A DNA stretch of 62,574 nt, taken from positions 1-62,574 of the forward strand of contig JASJCT010000038.1 in the NCBI GenBank assembly GCA_030065855.1. The letters run 5' to 3'. Position 1 is the stretch's first letter; every line of letters starts with the position of its first letter. The stretch comes from Myxococcota bacterium. GTDB lineage: Bacteria; Myxococcota_A; Polyangia; JAAYKL01. Under the pieces are notes generated by a model. The model made no database searches. It was not told the DNA's origin and saw only the letters and a program-made list of their open reading frames with translations. The position numbers were made by a program, and so were the translations under genes. Shown in pieces: positions 60,746-62,574 of this stretch.

Positions 60746-61198
60746 CTATATCGCGTAGTGAGAGCGGTCCTTCATCACCTCAAAAAAGGCCTCGGGACCG
60801 ATGGCTTTCATGCGCTGGTTGGCCTGGAGCCACTTGATCTTGAGCATGGGATCGAAGTCGGCCTTGGCGCAAGAAGGAAACACGTCGCACAGATAACAGA
60901 AGTCGTGCCCGCGCTCTTGAGCGCAGGCAGCGATCTCGCATCCCGGGTGCTTGGCGACCCCATCTCGGCAGCCCTCGCAACCCGCTTCGGCGAGCATCTG
61001 CAACCCTTGCTCGAAGTACGGGTACTTCTCCAAACGCGAATCCATCGATGACATCCGCTCCGCAACGACGCTGAATCCGTCGAGGTGTCGCAGCAGCGTT
61101 CGGCTCTGGGCGCGGAGCAAGCCGCGCTTCGACGCCGCACAGGTGTAGCAGACCACACCGCACGGTGCAATTTTCTCCAGCAACAATTCACGGTCCAT
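60746..61198 (-). CDS. DUF3795 cysteine-rich protein
   Basis: A 150-residue cytoplasmic protein of the DUF3795 family, with CGVVCYTCAAS near the start, AGCEGCRDG, GCEIAACAQERGHDFCYLC and FPSCAK. About eleven cysteines, so it should bind zinc or an iron-sulfur cluster. The family is of unknown function. Start ATG 61198 with AAAGGAG seven bases before; the frame is open ten codons further. First gene of a likely pair with the ECF sigma factor, and a candidate for its regulator (inference). Confidence 0.8.
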   Translation of the reverse strand: MDRELLLEKIAPCGVVCYTCAASKRGLLRAQSRTLLRHLDGFSVVAERMSSMDSRLEKYPYFEQGLQMLAEAGCEGCRDGVAKHPGCEIAACAQERGHDFCYLCDVFPSCAKADFDPMLKIKWLQANQRMKAIGPEAFFEVMKDRSHYAI

Positions 61199-61759
61199 GG
61201 CATTTCTCCTTTTGCTCGGGATTTCCACCGGCTCCCCAGTCGCTCTTTCTCATGACTCCGAAAGCTGCTGAAGTGTGACATCTCTCTTGGAAGACGCGTG
61301 CAAGATACGGAAAAATAGGCCGTGTCGGCTGTGTGAGTTGCACGGCGGTGAATGGTTCCTGGAAACGCTGCCAGCCCCCGACGCCGGTGGCGAGAATTAG
61401 AGAGTTTTCCCCGCCATCAGTGATTTTGCGGTCTATAACAGGAGCGGCAAGATGAACATGATATCTAGCACTACCCTGCCACTTCTACATCGACTGCGGC
61501 CGAATCCGCCCGCCGCATCACGGTTTTCGTCCTCGCTCCCTCGGTCGACGTGGTTTTGGCCACTCCTTGATCGGTCGCTCCGGGCGCACGCGTGCTGCGG
61601 CCCGGCCGGCCCCCCTTAATGGCCTATAAGAAAAAGTGTTCACTCTCTTTTCGCCATGGGTTGTTTATTTCTTCAATAAAATTTTCTATTATCTGCCAAT
61701 ACAGGTCTCTGCATTACTGATCGGGCCGGTACAGTGCGACACAATGAGGAGCACATCAA
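61199..61759. other. 561-base region without gene
   Basis: No coding frame, RNA gene or known repeat was recognised. The left part resembles the neighbours in composition. The stretch 61440-61620 is GC-rich and ends in a C/G block (CGGCCCGGCCGG), and 61640-61700 is AT-rich (TTATTTCTTCAATAAAAT), a likely place for the DUF3141 promoter. GAGGAG lies before the next ATG. Confidence 0.4.
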
Positions 61760-62383
61760 ATGACTGACTTTTTTGCCCTATCTGGCTGGGTCCCCAGAAC
61801 CGAGCTCTTAAGCGATGCCTGGGAATACGGCATCGACGCCATGCAGCGTTCGATCCTGTTTGCGGACATTCTGCGCAAACGGGGCAACAACTACTTGGCT
61901 CACATTCGCGCTGGCAAACCGCCGGTTCTGATATTTAATTACAAAGTAATTGTTGACGGTCGCGAATTTGACGAGCGTCCGGTAAATTACTCCTTGGTCG
62001 CAATTGAGGCAGATGATCAGCAAAACATCGACCCGAAAAAACGCCCGATTGTGGTCATCGATCCGCGGGCAGGACACGGTCCTGGCATCGGCGGGTTCAA
62101 GCGGGATTCAGAAATCGGCATGGCCGTGCAGGCAGGGCACCCCACATACTTCATCCTGTTCTATCCAGAACCGATCCCAGGCCAGACCCTGGCAGATGTA
62201 GAGCGGGCTGAGGTGATTTTTCTAGAGGAAGTTGCAAAGCGCCATCCCAATGCCGATCCGCCAACCCTGGTGGGTAACTGTCAAGCTGGGTGGGCCAGCG
62301 CACTGATCGGCGCGGATCGCCCGGATCTCACCGGCCCTCTCGTCATTGCCGTTAGATCTCGAAAATCCAAGATCCCGCTGTAG
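61760..62383 (+). pseudogene. Truncated DUF3141 gene (PHA synthase-like)
   Basis: The first 197 or so codons read as a DUF3141 protein: a PhaC-like alpha/beta hydrolase family usually over 550 residues. RPVNYSLVAIE, DPRAGHGPGIGGFKRDSEIG and the nucleophile elbow GNCQAGWASAL (G-x-C-x-G) are intact. After GPLVIA the sequence enters the palindromic repeat at about 62354, and the frame ends in ten repeat-encoded residues (VRSRKSKIPL). The loop after the elbow, the lid and the His/Asp of the triad are missing. Either the gene was cut by the repeat or the rest lies beyond the window. GAGGAG precedes the ATG. Confidence 0.75.
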
Positions 62384-62516
62384 CCTTGGCGAAGGCGGAC
62401 ACGACCGGTATGAATGACGACGCCCGCCTACGCCGGGCCTCCGGCGGGGTTATCGAATCTCGAGTTAAACCTCGAAAATCCAAGATCCCGCCGTAGCCTT
62501 GGCGAAGGCGGACACG
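62358..62516 (+). repeat. GC-rich palindromic repeat, locus 2, two units
   Basis: CTCGAAAATCCAAGATCCCG at 62358 and again at 62471, each followed by a GTAGCCTTGGCGAAGGCGGA block, gives a 113-base period. The spacer holds CCCGCCTACGCCGGGCCTCC and GGCGGGGTTATCGA, which pair with the flanks. The same motifs make up 37263-37400. The first unit overlaps the end of the DUF3141 frame. Confidence 0.85.
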
Positions 62517-62574
62517 TCAAAACTCAACTCATCTGTTAAGAACTCAGACGTTGCAGATGTCCAGTCTCGAGCCC

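Overview
The window looks like chromosomal DNA of a deltaproteobacterium close to the Myxococcota (inference). The markers are a long type II secretion operon with PilM-like GspL, a Ser/Thr kinase of the HRDVSP type, an MglA-family GTPase, a C-terminal domain like that of Myxococcus MXAN_5187, a MYXO-CTERM-like anchor, Asp-Thr repeat linkers and thrombospondin type 3 repeats. A complete qmoABC set points to anaerobic, probably sulfur-linked, electron transport. I found no rRNA, tRNA or CRISPR array and no complete transposase gene.

Layout. 0-5.2 kb: a ferritin-like protein, a DUF362 protein, a lipoprotein built on a 33-unit hexanucleotide repeat, and a sigma-54 response regulator preceded by a good -24/-12 promoter candidate. 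5.3-21.8 kb: one co-directional run, gspD-E-F-(GspG-like)-G-H-I-J-K-L-M-N, followed by a Ser/Thr kinase and a CaCA cation antiporter. Many of its junctions overlap by 1 to 4 bases, but it is interrupted twice by a palindromic repeat. 21.9-32.4 kb: mostly envelope and secreted proteins (MBL-fold, MOSC, MXAN_5187-like, LpxL-type acyltransferase, aromatic-rich lipoprotein, GH113-like enzyme, GGT with a coupled hydrolase). 32.5-36.6 kb: two divergent regulators with degenerate receiver domains, the second a histidine kinase in operon with an MglA-like GTPase. 36.6-43.2 kb: DUF3016, TPR lipoprotein, LysM protein, groESL with a CIRCE operator, a HAD phosphatase and a lipoprotein. 43.4-48.9 kb: ykgJ-qmoA-qmoB-qmoC. 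48.9-57.2 kb: PilZ protein, a 1802-residue two-part surface protein, a Pro-rich outer membrane protein and a membrane protein. 57.2-61.2 kb: a lipoprotein with no ordinary start codon, rplS, queD, mlaE, an ECF sigma factor and DUF3795. 61.8 kb to the end: a DUF3141 gene cut off by a palindromic repeat.

Two families of short palindromic repeats shape the region. One is a CCCCC/GGGGG inverted repeat with a conserved flank ending in GAGGTACTAG. It lies inside the secretion operon, supplies the stop codon of the HAD gene, and supplies the bases just upstream of gspH. The other is a GC-rich palindrome at 37.3 kb and 62.4 kb that truncates the DUF3141 gene. The most unusual protein is the 49.4-54.8 kb product: a MYXO-CTERM-like surface protein that reads without a stop into the signal peptide of an OmpA-family porin.
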